Positions 1 to 6,450 are shown, counted from the stretch's first letter. The stretch is 13,035 nucleotides of DNA from Chloroflexi bacterium UBA4736 (GCA_002404015.1 DHIW01000012.1:1-13035), one strand, 5' to 3'. The notes: a model not told the origin generated them from the sequence alone. Made by a program: numbers and translations.

Positions 1-453
1 GCGGACGATCAGCTTGTCGCGTTCGGTCTTGGCCACGTCCTCCATGGCCTGGATCTCTTCGCGGGAGAGGACCTCGAGCAGGCGCCGGCCCAGCTTCGGC
101 AGCTGCGCCTTGGTGTCGGCGCTGACCTCTCCTTCCCGTGACGCCCAGCCGAGGAAGGAATTGACCGAGCGGACGTAGCTGTGAACCGAGTGCTTGGAGA
201 GCTGACCCTTGGCACCACCGGAATCGAGCAGCTCGGTTGAGAACCGGTCCAGCACCTTTCGCGTCACCTGATCCGGCTGCTTCACGCCCTCCCGCCGGCA
301 GAAGGGCAGGAAGACGCTCCTGAGGACGTAGGCGTAGACGAACTTGACGGTCTTGGGGGATAGGCCGCGGGCCCGGCAGGAGGCGAGGTAGTCGTCGACC
401 AGGCGGTCGACGGCGGTGGTCTCTCGGGGCTCGACGACGGTCAGCTCCGGCAT
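1..453 (-). CDS. Tyrosine recombinase/phage-type integrase (5' part; 3' end outside window)
   Basis: The first 151 codons of a tyrosine-type site-specific recombinase are visible. Residues about 15-105 look like the SAM-like core-binding domain: a helix with DDYLASCRARGLSPKTVKFV, then SVHSYVRSVNSFLGWASREG. A linker then leads to LSREEIQAMEDVA, the usual first helix of the catalytic domain. The catalytic Arg-His-Tyr residues lie beyond the left edge, so activity cannot be judged. The ATG at 451-453 is chosen because it has a good ribosome site (GGGAG, 6-7 bases upstream) and begins just before the domain. The gene lies downstream of, and in the same direction as, a tRNA-Arg, the typical place for an integrase at one end of an integrated element. 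A XerC/D-like housekeeping role is possible but less likely here. Confidence 0.85.
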   Translation of the reverse strand, partial: MPELTVVEPRETTAVDRLVDDYLASCRARGLSPKTVKFVYAYVLRSVFLPFCRREGVKQPDQVTRKVLDRFSTELLDSGGAKGQLSKHSVHSYVRSVNSFLGWASREGEVSADTKAQLPKLGRRLLEVLSREEIQAMEDVAKTERDKLIVR

Positions 454-474
454 TTCAAGCTCCCTTCTGCTTTT

Positions 475-559
475 CCAGCGGAATCGCGGTAGATGGCCCC
501 GCTCAGCAAGAGCAACTGCCTTTGCCAGCGGAATCGCATGCGATTGGCCCTGCTCAGCA
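475..559. repeat. Two-copy tandem repeat with palindromes in the integrase leader
   Basis: Two units of about 34 bases, roughly 50 bases apart, lie at 475-508 and 525-559. Each begins CCAGCGGAATCGC and ends TGGCCC(C/T)GCTCAGCA. The upstream unit (relative to the integrase) contains two perfect palindromes: AATCGCATGCGATT at 532-545 and CCTGCTCAGCAGG at 549-561. In the other unit both are imperfect. The repeats lie between the predicted transcription start (near 570) and the integrase ATG at 453. They could be operators for an element-encoded repressor, arm-type sites for the integrase or excisionase, or a structured leader. The repeats are directly seen; the role is inferred. Confidence 0.75.
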
Positions 560-576
560 GGACTTGCTACGTGTTC

Positions 577-604
577 ATGATACTGACCTGAGGACTTCTG
601 TCAA
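577..604 (-). promoter_or_regulatory. Sigma-70-type promoter for the integrase gene
   Basis: On the minus strand a perfect -35 box TTGACA (604-599) is followed after 16 bases by TATCAT (582-577), five of six matches to the -10 consensus. The surrounding sequence is AT-rich compared with the rest of the window. Transcription would start near 570, giving an integrase leader of about 115 bases that spans the tandem palindromic repeat. Confidence 0.65.
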
Positions 605-641
605 CCTACTAAACCGCTGCTAATAAGATCGAATTGAAGGT

Positions 642-717
642 TGGTGCCCCGCGGAGGATTCGAACCCCCGACCAACTGCTTAGAAGGCAGCTGCTCTATC
701 CCCTGAGCTAGCGGGGC
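642..717 (-). tRNA. tRNA-Arg (anticodon UCU)
   Basis: A complete cloverleaf can be drawn. The seven-pair acceptor stem joins GCCCCGC (717-711) to GCGGGGC (652-646). The D arm has AGGGGATAGAGC. The anticodon stem GCTGC/GCAGT holds the loop CTTCTAA, with anticodon TCT at 684-682, which reads AGA. The T arm contains GGTTCGAATCC. The discriminator A is at 645 and the 3' CCA is encoded at 644-642. No other tRNA gene is seen nearby. Its 3' half is the likely target (attB-type) of the integrase encoded 188 bases downstream. A weak TATGCT at 778-773 is a possible -10 box. Confidence 0.97.
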
Positions 718-798
718 GGGACTGACGGCGCCCGACTCGGCCCGGAGGCCAGCGGCGCCGAGAAGTCGACCCGAGCATAGCTCCGTGGCGGGCGAGAA

Positions 799-832
799 GG
801 AAGGGGCGCCGCCCCTGGGCGACGCCCCTTCC
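799..832 (-). terminator. Strong GC hairpin, possible terminator of the HD-GYP gene run
   Basis: A perfect ten-pair inverted repeat, GGAAGGGGCG at 799-808 and CGCCCCTTCC at 823-832, with a 14-base loop. It lies about 150 bases after the stop of the HD-GYP gene and upstream of tRNA-Arg, so it could separate the two transcription units. There is no real U-tract on either strand; on the minus strand the following bases are TTCTCGCC. Intrinsic termination is therefore plausible but not certain. Confidence 0.45.
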
Positions 833-867
833 GATTGCGTATCCGACGGTGTAGGCGTAGGGGACCT

Positions 868-981
868 TTATGACCTGGTCCCCGCTGGCGGTGTTGCGTT
901 GAAGGTCTCGATGAGGATGTAGCCGTGGACGACGGTCTCTACAGAGAGTCTGAGCGGGTAGACCGAGCTCGGCAGCCGCGC
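868..981 (-). pseudogene. Possible remnant reading frame, unknown
   Basis: Between the HD-GYP stop and the hairpin, one minus-strand frame reads like protein: VYPLRLSVETVVHGYILIET, then FNATPPAGTRS and a TAA-type stop. It has no start codon of its own outside the HD-GYP gene. Just before the stop, a neighbouring frame continues with sensible residues (GDQVIKVPYAYTVGYAIG), as if one base had been gained or lost. It may be the eroded tail of a small beta-rich protein. I do not recognise the family, and it could be chance. Confidence 0.2.
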
Positions 982-982
982 C

Positions 983-1960
983 TCAGACGACGACTTTGAG
1001 CGGCTCGATCTGGAGTGGGAGGACGCGGTCGATGAAGAGGCGCACCAGCCCGTGGTCCCACTGCCGGCCGGCGCCGTCATACATCATGTCGAGGGCGACA
1101 TCGCTGGTCAGCCCGGCGCGATAGGGCCGGTCGGTCGTCATCGCGTCATAGGCGTCGCAGACCGAGACGATCCGTGCCGACAACGGGATGTCGGTGCCCA
1201 CGAGCCCGTCAGGGTAGCCGCTGCCGTCGAAGTGCTCGTGGTGATGGCGGACGATCGGCAGCAGGCTCACCGCCGAGCGCAGCGGCCGCACGATCTCGGC
1301 GCCGATCTCAACGTGGCGGCGCATCTGGACGATCTCCGCTGGGTCCAGCCGACCGGCCTTGAGAAGCACCGAGTCGGGCACGCCGATCTTGCCGATGTCG
1401 TGGATCACGCCGCCCAGGTACAGGTCCTCGAGAGCCGACCCGGAAAGCCCGACTTCCTTCCCGAGCTGGCGGGCGGCGCGGCCAACGCGCTCGGTATGGG
1501 ACTCGGTGTTGGTGTCCTTGGCCTCGACGGCGCGGGCGAGCGCGTAGATGACGCGCTCGGTGTCGTCCAACCGGTCGTAAAGCTGCTTCAGGCGGATCAG
1601 GGAGCGGACCCGGGCCACCAGCTCGAAGCGATCCACCGGCTTGGCGATGAAGTCGTCCGCCCCCACCTCCAGCGCATGGACGCGGTCCGCCGTCTGGTTG
1701 AGAGAGGTGAGCATCACCACCGGCAGGAGCTGCTTGGCGGGATCCGACTTGATGCGCCGGCAAACCTCGAATCCATCCAGGCCCGGCATCATGACGTCCA
1801 GGAGCACCAGGTCCAGGTCGCGGGTGTTGACCGCGCGAAGCGCCTCATCACCGTCCACCGCGGTTACGACGTCGATCTCGAGCAGTTCCAGGTAGTTGGC
1901 GATCAGCTCCTGGTTCTGAGGTCGGTCGTCCACGACCAGGACGGTCGGCCTATTCGGCAC
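983..1960 (-). CDS. Response regulator with HD-GYP output domain (c-di-GMP phosphodiesterase)
   Basis: A 325-residue two-domain protein in the cytoplasm. Residues 5-125 form a receiver domain with the acidic pair D11-D12, phospho-acceptor D55 in LLDVMMPG, T85 and K107 in AKPVD. A short helical linker leads to an HD-GYP domain (about 135-320) with H187-D188 in VIHDIGKIGVPD, histidines 239-241 and 243, and the GYP signature in HFDGSGYPDG (244-252), then D268. HD-GYP proteins hydrolyse cyclic di-GMP, and the metal-binding residues look intact. This is RpfG-like architecture. The start is GTG at 1958-1960, with GGAGG six bases upstream, overlapping the stop of the preceding receiver gene by 11 bases. 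Translation of the two is probably coupled. No sensor kinase is in the window. Confidence 0.93.
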   Translation of the reverse strand: MPNRPTVLVVDDRPQNQELIANYLELLEIDVVTAVDGDEALRAVNTRDLDLVLLDVMMPGLDGFEVCRRIKSDPAKQLLPVVMLTSLNQTADRVHALEVGADDFIAKPVDRFELVARVRSLIRLKQLYDRLDDTERVIYALARAVEAKDTNTESHTERVGRAARQLGKEVGLSGSALEDLYLGGVIHDIGKIGVPDSVLLKAGRLDPAEIVQMRRHVEIGAEIVRPLRSAVSLLPIVRHHHEHFDGSGYPDGLVGTDIPLSARIVSVCDAYDAMTTDRPYRAGLTSDVALDMMYDGAGRQWDHGLVRLFIDRVLPLQIEPLKVVV

Positions 1961-2318
1961 CCACCGCCTCCATCTCGGAGACGAGTGCCGTCAGGTCGAG
2001 CGGCTTGGAGAGGTAGCCGTCCACCCCGGCCGCGAAGAGCTCCTCGCGCACGCCCAGCATGGCGTCCGCCGTGAGGGCGATCACCTTCAGCTGCTTGGGC
2101 GGCGGATTGGCGCGGATGGCGCGGATGACCTCGAGGCCGTCGAGGCGCGGCATGTGAAGGTCGAGCAGGAGCAGCTCGAAGCGGCCGGTCCTGGCCAGGG
2201 CCAGAGCCTCCTCACCGTCCCTGGCCCACTCGACTGAGTGGCCGCGAGCGTCCAGCAGGTCTCTCACGAGCTCGAAGTTGAGCGGGTTGTCCTCGGCGAC
2301 CAAGACACTGGTTGGCAT
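1950..2318 (-). CDS. Single-domain response regulator (CheY/DivK-like receiver)
   Basis: A 122-residue stand-alone receiver domain. E9-D10 form the acidic pocket (VLVAEDNPLN), D53 in LLLLDLHMPRLDG is the phospho-acceptor, T83 lies in ALTADAM and K105 in LSKPLD. No output domain follows, so it should act by protein-protein contact or pass phosphate along a relay. The AEDN and ALTA signatures resemble receivers attached to hybrid histidine kinases. The ATG at 2316-2318 is chosen; an upstream TTG at 2357 would add 13 residues not typical of the fold. The ribosome site is weak. The gene overlaps the HD-GYP regulator downstream and follows the HMG-CoA lyase by 63 bases, so it may share a transcript with the metabolic genes or have its own promoter. 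Confidence 0.9.
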   Translation of the reverse strand: MPTSVLVAEDNPLNFELVRDLLDARGHSVEWARDGEEALALARTGRFELLLLDLHMPRLDGLEVIRAIRANPPPKQLKVIALTADAMLGVREELFAAGVDGYLSKPLDLTALVSEMEAVGAE

Positions 2319-2381
2319 CTGCCGTGAAGCATGTTCCGCCGCGGCCGATGTCAGCAAGGTGATCCTGCGGTCAATCCGGGG

Positions 2382-3275
2382 TCATCCAGCGATGGGAACG
2401 AAGCCGCCGGCCCTGGCCACCATGCCCGGCAGCTCCTTGCCGAGCAATTCGCCCAGCCAGCGCGAGGTGTCGATCAGCCGGTCCAGCTCGATCCCGGTCG
2501 TCAGCCCCAGGCCCTCGAGCAGGTAGACCAGGTCCTCGGTGGCGATGTTGCCGGTGGCCCGGGGCGCGAACGGGCAGCCGCCGGCGCCCCCGACCGAGGC
2601 ATCGAGCACCTCGGCTCCCGCCTCGACCGCCGCCACCGCATTCGCGTAGCCCGTGTTGCGAGTGTTGTGAAAATGAGCGCCCGCCCGCGCGCCCAGGCGC
2701 ACGAGGCCGGAGACCAGCTCCGTGGCCTGGCTGGGTACCCCCACTCCGATCGTATCGGCGACCGTGAGCAGGTCGGGCGGTTCCTCGAGGACGCGCTCGG
2801 CCAGGGCCAGAACTTTGGCCGCCATCACCCGGCCCTCGAAGGGGCAGCCGAACGCAACGATGAGCGTGACGGTTACCGGCACCCCGTCCTGCCGGGCCCG
2901 CCGGACCAGCGAATGCGCGAGCTCGAGGCCCGCCTCGGTGGTCGAGTTCTGGTTGCGCTGGGCGAACGTGTCCGTGCAGGGAAAGCCGTAGTGGATCTCG
3001 TCCACGCCGGCCGCCAGGGCCCGGTCGTAGCCGCGCTCGTTGAGGACCAGCCCGGAGTACACACTGCCGGGCCGGCGCTTGATGGCGGCCATCACCTCCT
3101 CGGCACCGGCCATGGCGGGGACCAGCTTGGGATTCACGAAGCTGGCTGCCTCCACGTTGCCCAGCCCGGCCGCCACCAGACGGTCGCAGAGCTCGGCCCG
3201 GACCGTCGGCTCCAGGATCGTGGCCTCGTTCTGGAGGCCGTCCCGGGGACCGACCTCGCAGATTCTGACGCTCAG
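2382..3275 (-). CDS. Hydroxymethylglutaryl-CoA lyase
   Basis: A TIM-barrel lyase of the HMGL-like family. Its expected reaction splits (S)-3-hydroxy-3-methylglutaryl-CoA into acetyl-CoA and acetoacetate. With CTG as codon 1, the signatures fall where expected: EVGPRDGLQNE (7-17, with catalytic R11 and D12), VEAASF with E42, the HFHNTRNTG metal-site histidines 201 and 203, and the active-site loop GGAGGCPFAP with C234, 31 residues after H203 as in the human enzyme. The length is 297 residues, normal for the family. No ATG, GTG or TTG lies in frame before the essential GPRDGLQNE motif. CTG at 3275-3273, overlapping the transferase stop as CTGA and preceded by GAGGGG, is the best start. A GTG at 3176 would delete the motif. 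Related citramalyl- or other hydroxyacyl-CoA lyases remain possible. Confidence 0.9.
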   Translation of the reverse strand: MSVRICEVGPRDGLQNEATILEPTVRAELCDRLVAAGLGNVEAASFVNPKLVPAMAGAEEVMAAIKRRPGSVYSGLVLNERGYDRALAAGVDEIHYGFPCTDTFAQRNQNSTTEAGLELAHSLVRRARQDGVPVTVTLIVAFGCPFEGRVMAAKVLALAERVLEEPPDLLTVADTIGVGVPSQATELVSGLVRLGARAGAHFHNTRNTGYANAVAAVEAGAEVLDASVGGAGGCPFAPRATGNIATEDLVYLLEGLGLTTGIELDRLIDTSRWLGELLGKELPGMVARAGGFVPIAG

Positions 3276-4471
3276 ATCACCTTCCCCTCGGCGAGGCGGG
3301 CTAGCTCGGCCGTGTCCAGTCCCAATAGGCCGCCGTACACCTCGCCGTTGTGCGCGCCGAGCTCCCAGGAGCCGGTCCAGCGCAGGTCGCCCGGCGTCTC
3401 CGAAAGCTTCGGGATGAGGCCGGGCATCACCAGCTCGCCGAGCTCGGGATCCTGCATCGAGACCAGCATGTCACGCGCCCTGTACTGGGGGTCCTGGAAG
3501 ATGTCGGCGATCGTGTAGACGGGACCGCAGACGACGCCGGCCGCATTCAGCAAGCGGTCCACCTCGGTGGCGTCGTGAAGGGCGACCCAGCCCTGGACGA
3601 TCCCGTCGAGCTCGTCCACGTTCTCATAGCGGGCCCAGTGGGTCGCGAAACGCTCGTCCTGCGCCAGCTCCGGCCGTCCCATGGCCTGGCAGAGCCGGCC
3701 GAAAATGCTGTCGGCGTTGGCGGCGACAACCATGAACTTGCCGTCGCGCGTCGTATAGACGTTGGACGGGGTGGCGCTGCCGATCCGGCTCCCGCCCGGC
3801 TCGCGGATGACGCCCAGCTTGCCGTACTCGGGGACCGTGGAGTCCAGCATCGCGAAGCAGCTCTCGAGGATGGAGGCGTCCACCACCTGGCCGCCGGCGC
3901 CGTGGACGTCGCGGTGGTAGAGGGCCATCAGCACGCCCTGGAGGGCGAACATCGCAGCCAGCGAGTCGCCTAGCGAGACGCCGGCGCGCGGCGGGACCTG
4001 GCCCGGGTAGCCATTGATGTAGCGCAGGCCGCCCATGGCTTCGCCGACCGAGGCGAAGCCGGCCCTCTCCGCGTAAGGTCCGGTCTGCCCGTAGCCGGAG
4101 ACGCGCGCCACGATCAGACCGGGGTTCGCCTCCAGGAGGACGTCGGGGCCCAGGCCCCAACGCTCCAGGGTGCCGGGCCGGAAGTTCTCCACGAGCACGT
4201 CGCACCTGGCCGCCAGCTCGAGGCACAGGCGCCTGCCTTCAGCCTGCCGCAGGTCCAGCGTGATCAGCTTCTTGTTCCGGCTCTGCAGCGGCCACCAGAG
4301 CCCATGGTCGAGGTAGCGGTTGAGGCCCCACTCCCGCATCGGGTCGCCGCTCCCGGGGGGCTCGACCTTGATCACCTCCGCCCCGAAGTCGGCCAGCATC
4401 CGGCCTGTGAACGGGCCCGCGATCAGGACTCCCAGCTCCAGGACCCGGACGCCCTCGAGCGGGCCGCTCAC
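3272..4471 (-). CDS. Family III (CaiB/BaiF/Frc) CoA-transferase, possibly succinyl-CoA:hydroxymethylglutarate
   Basis: A 399-residue class III CoA-transferase. It opens with GPLEGVRVLELGVLIAGPFT and FGAEVIKVEPPGSGDP, both typical of the family. RNKKLITLDLR and LVENFRPG follow, and GVSLGDSLAAM places the predicted catalytic aspartate at residue 169, the same number as in formyl-CoA transferase. These enzymes move CoA between carboxylic acids through an aspartyl-CoA intermediate. The GTG at 4471-4469 is chosen: it overlaps the upstream stop as GTGA and puts the conserved motif at residue 3. Longer GTG starts up to 4543 give an unrelated N-terminus. Coupling to an HMG-CoA lyase suggests activation of 3-hydroxy-3-methylglutarate, as in the SUGCT/HMGCL pair. 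The substrate is inferred from context only. Confidence 0.9.
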   Translation of the reverse strand: MSGPLEGVRVLELGVLIAGPFTGRMLADFGAEVIKVEPPGSGDPMREWGLNRYLDHGLWWPLQSRNKKLITLDLRQAEGRRLCLELAARCDVLVENFRPGTLERWGLGPDVLLEANPGLIVARVSGYGQTGPYAERAGFASVGEAMGGLRYINGYPGQVPPRAGVSLGDSLAAMFALQGVLMALYHRDVHGAGGQVVDASILESCFAMLDSTVPEYGKLGVIREPGGSRIGSATPSNVYTTRDGKFMVVAANADSIFGRLCQAMGRPELAQDERFATHWARYENVDELDGIVQGWVALHDATEVDRLLNAAGVVCGPVYTIADIFQDPQYRARDMLVSMQDPELGELVMPGLIPKLSETPGDLRWTGSWELGAHNGEVYGGLLGLDTAELARLAEGKVI

Positions 4472-5463
4472 TGCAGCGGGAATGGCGACTGCCACCAGTG
4501 AGGAAGGCCCTCCAGCTGCAGGGAGCGGACCCACTTCACCCACCAGAAGCCACGTCGTTCTGGGGCGACCAGCCGGACCGGGAAGCCGTGACCGGGATCC
4601 AGCGGCACGCCGCCGAACCGGGTCGCCAGCAGAAGCCGTCCGAGCTCCTCGACGGGAAAGCGGCGATCGTAGCCGGTTGCCGAGACCACCCGGACGCTGA
4701 GCGCGTCACCCGGCTCGAGCAGCCGGCTGAGCCAGGCTCCCGACCACTCCTGCGTGGAGCAGAAGCCACCCGTGCAGTCGAGGGTGGCTGTGATCTGATC
4801 GTCGAACCGGAGCAGCTCCTGGTAGGTCCAGGTCCGGGCCCCCGCCTCCAACCGCCAGGCGGTCGGGTCGATGTCCGGGATGGGGTCCAGGATCCAGGAG
4901 CTGACGGGCATCTGGTCGGGTCTGAAGGAGCCGGCGTCGTAGGAGCCGGTGTAGCGGCGCCGGGCGCCGGCCAGCCCGAGCACCCGGACGCCGGCCTCGC
5001 TCGCCCCATACGCCAGGGTGGCGCCGGCGATGACGGCGCCGCCTCTCAGCAGCGACCGCCGCGAGAGGTCGGCTGGACGCAGCCGGACCCGCCGCCTGGC
5101 CACGTGCCAGGCGGCGAAGGGGACCGCGGCGATCGCGGCGCCCACGTGGATGTCCATAGCGGTGAGGTCGCCCCACCAGCGAAGCAGGCCGGTGGAGTGC
5201 AGAAGGCCGGCCAGCAGCGAGGCCAGGACGAGGATGGAGAAGACGACCGAGGCCCAACGCCCACGACGGGGGCGGGCCACGCCGCGCCTGGCTATCAGTG
5301 ATTTCCAGGGCAGGAGGAGCAGGATGGCGAAGCCGCTGACGGCGTGCGCCAACAGGGACCAGCGGGCAGGGGCGGTCGCGAACGCGAAGGCCAGCCAGCC
5401 GGTCAGAAACGCGGCCCCGAGCAGACCGAGCAGGGCCAGGTTGGTCCTCGCCCCGCGCCTCAT
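4468..5463 (-). CDS. Membrane-anchored sulfite-oxidase-like molybdopterin oxidoreductase with internal Tat motif
   Basis: A 331-residue protein. Four hydrophobic helices (about 8-30, 36-56, 70-91, 102-121) carry histidines 40, 89, 106 and 120, possible haem b ligands. Then come a basic cytoplasmic stretch and SRRSLLR (134-140), a good twin-arginine motif, followed by a fifth helix (141-155). Positive charges put the loops after helices 2 and 4 inside, so the C-terminal domain lies outside. Residues about 180-331 match the SUOX/YedY-type molybdopterin fold: TLDCTGGFCSTQEW with C230 as the likely molybdenum ligand, GHGFPVRLVAP, and GFWWVKWVRSLQLEG. The layout resembles an MsrQ-like membrane part fused to an MsrP-like enzyme. 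The substrate is unknown. The ATG at 5463-5461 has no ribosome site, but CATAAT lies six bases upstream, suggesting a leaderless mRNA. Confidence 0.85.
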   Translation of the reverse strand: MRRGARTNLALLGLLGAAFLTGWLAFAFATAPARWSLLAHAVSGFAILLLLPWKSLIARRGVARPRRGRWASVVFSILVLASLLAGLLHSTGLLRWWGDLTAMDIHVGAAIAAVPFAAWHVARRRVRLRPADLSRRSLLRGGAVIAGATLAYGASEAGVRVLGLAGARRRYTGSYDAGSFRPDQMPVSSWILDPIPDIDPTAWRLEAGARTWTYQELLRFDDQITATLDCTGGFCSTQEWSGAWLSRLLEPGDALSVRVVSATGYDRRFPVEELGRLLLATRFGGVPLDPGHGFPVRLVAPERRGFWWVKWVRSLQLEGLPHWWQSPFPLQ

Positions 5464-5475
5464 GGCCCGATTATG
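5464..5475 (-). promoter_or_regulatory. Putative leaderless -10 box of the molybdoenzyme operon
   Basis: CATAAT (5475-5470 on the minus strand) matches five of six bases of the -10 consensus and is separated from the ATG by six bases (CGGGCC). Transcription would begin at or very near the A of the start codon. No good -35 box is visible. The same spacing recurs before the starts at 8217 and 9819. Confidence 0.45.
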
Positions 5476-5615
5476 GGCGGCAAGCCACTTGGCGATCGGT
5501 TACGGCTGCGTGCTCCAGTTCAGCAAGTTCCAATCGCGCGCTGCCTCAATCAGATCACTTACGCAGTGCTGCCGTTGAACCCAGGTCGGATGGCAGCTCC
5601 GACCCGCATGGCATC

Positions 5616-5624
5616 GGAAGGAGG
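5616..5624 (+). promoter_or_regulatory. Strong ribosome binding site of the secreted protein
   Basis: GGAAGGAGG ends five bases before the ATG at 5630. It is one of the best Shine-Dalgarno matches in the window and sets the start of the downstream gene. It contrasts with the several starts here that have none. Confidence 0.7.
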
Positions 5625-5629
5625 ATGAG

Positions 5630-6382
5630 ATGTTACGTCTACCGGGTTTGGCGACCGTTCCCGCGCGGGGACGCAGGCTGATCCTCGTGTTGACGCTCGC
5701 GAGCAGCGCGCTCACCGCCGGTTTAGGGGCGACCGTCGACGCGGCCGCCGCGACACTCCCGCCGACCCTGACCGGAGAGGGCCTTGGCGACACCCCGACG
5801 GTGACTGCATCGTGCAATCCCGCGGGCACCTCGACCATCACCATCGACGTTGCGAATGGAGTGGCGACAGGACCGTATCCGGGAACGTTCACCGCTCATG
5901 GCACGGTGACCCTCGGCCCAGCGATCACGCTGGCCTCGGGGACCTCTTACCAGCCGGTGCTGGACTTCCAGGAATCATTCACCATTACTTCCGCCACCGG
6001 AAACGTGACAGGTTCGAAGACCCTGGGCGCTGCCGTCGGAACCACCAGCAGCTGCCTGACGATCGTCCGTGACGTGAACACCGGTCGATTCACGGCGAAC
6101 TACACCGCGACCATCACCAGCGCCGGCAGCCAGTACAGCGACGCCGGCAGCTCGGCGGTCTCCATCAACGACCTGACCGGAGTCGGGGCTTCAACGACCT
6201 CGTTCGACGAGTCGCTCACCTCATCTCTGGCGCAGGTCACCCTGATCCCCCCCGTCACATCGGGCTGCGACTCCAAGGGTGAGTCGTCCGGAGATGACCA
6301 GTGCCCTCAAGACGACAGAATTCATCTGGGACGCACTGACGGAGAAGGCGGCGAGGGACAAAGCTGGGAGGAATCCGGTTGA
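5630..6382 (+). CDS. Secreted beta-rich hypothetical protein
   Basis: A 250-residue predicted exported protein of unknown function. The N-terminus has a basic stretch (RLPGLATVPARGRR), a hydrophobic core (LILVLTLASSALTAGLGATV) and an Ala-rich region with a likely signal-peptidase site near residues 38-42. The mature part up to about residue 205 is Thr/Ser/Gly-rich, with alternating strands and phrases such as GTFTAHGTVTLG, FTANYTATITSAG and SSAVSINDLTG. This suggests one beta-sandwich domain with a possible disulphide (cysteines near 62 and 141). The last 40 residues are quite different: charged, Gly/Asp/Glu-rich and with two cysteines. That tail may be genuine, or may be read in the wrong frame after an indel. 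The start is fixed by GGAAGGAGG, and a terminator follows the stop by six bases. Confidence 0.75.
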   Translation: MLRLPGLATVPARGRRLILVLTLASSALTAGLGATVDAAAATLPPTLTGEGLGDTPTVTASCNPAGTSTITIDVANGVATGPYPGTFTAHGTVTLGPAITLASGTSYQPVLDFQESFTITSATGNVTGSKTLGAAVGTTSSCLTIVRDVNTGRFTANYTATITSAGSQYSDAGSSAVSINDLTGVGASTTSFDESLTSSLAQVTLIPPVTSGCDSKGESSGDDQCPQDDRIHLGRTDGEGGEGQSWEESG

Positions 6383-6388
6383 TACGCC

Positions 6389-6425
6389 GAGGGCGGCTGC
6401 GAAAGTAGCCGCCCTCTCGTTTTTT
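6389..6425 (+). terminator. Rho-independent terminator
   Basis: A perfect ten-pair stem, GAGGGCGGCT (6389-6398) with AGCCGCCCTC (6407-6416), an eight-base loop and the tail TCGTTTTTT (6417-6425). It ends the secreted-protein transcript and insulates it from the convergent gene whose stop is at 6451. Confidence 0.93.
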
Positions 6426-6450
6426 AGTCGGAGCCTGAACGCCGCCACCC

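Noticed and set aside
475..559. Repeat in the integrase leader as a possible CRISPR
   Set aside because: There are only two imperfect copies, with internal palindromes and a 16-base gap, and no cas genes.
1052..2074. Long plus-strand open frame (340 codons)
   Set aside because: It is antisense to the receiver/HD-GYP genes, which have complete motifs. The frame stays open because of high GC, and its translation is low-complexity Arg/His/Val.
2331..3518. Long plus-strand open frame (395 codons)
   Set aside because: It is antisense to the HMG-CoA lyase and the end of the CoA-transferase, both with catalytic motifs in place.
4498..5301. Plus-strand frame of 267 codons
   Set aside because: It is antisense to the molybdoenzyme and is Gly/Pro/Arg-rich with no recognisable domain.
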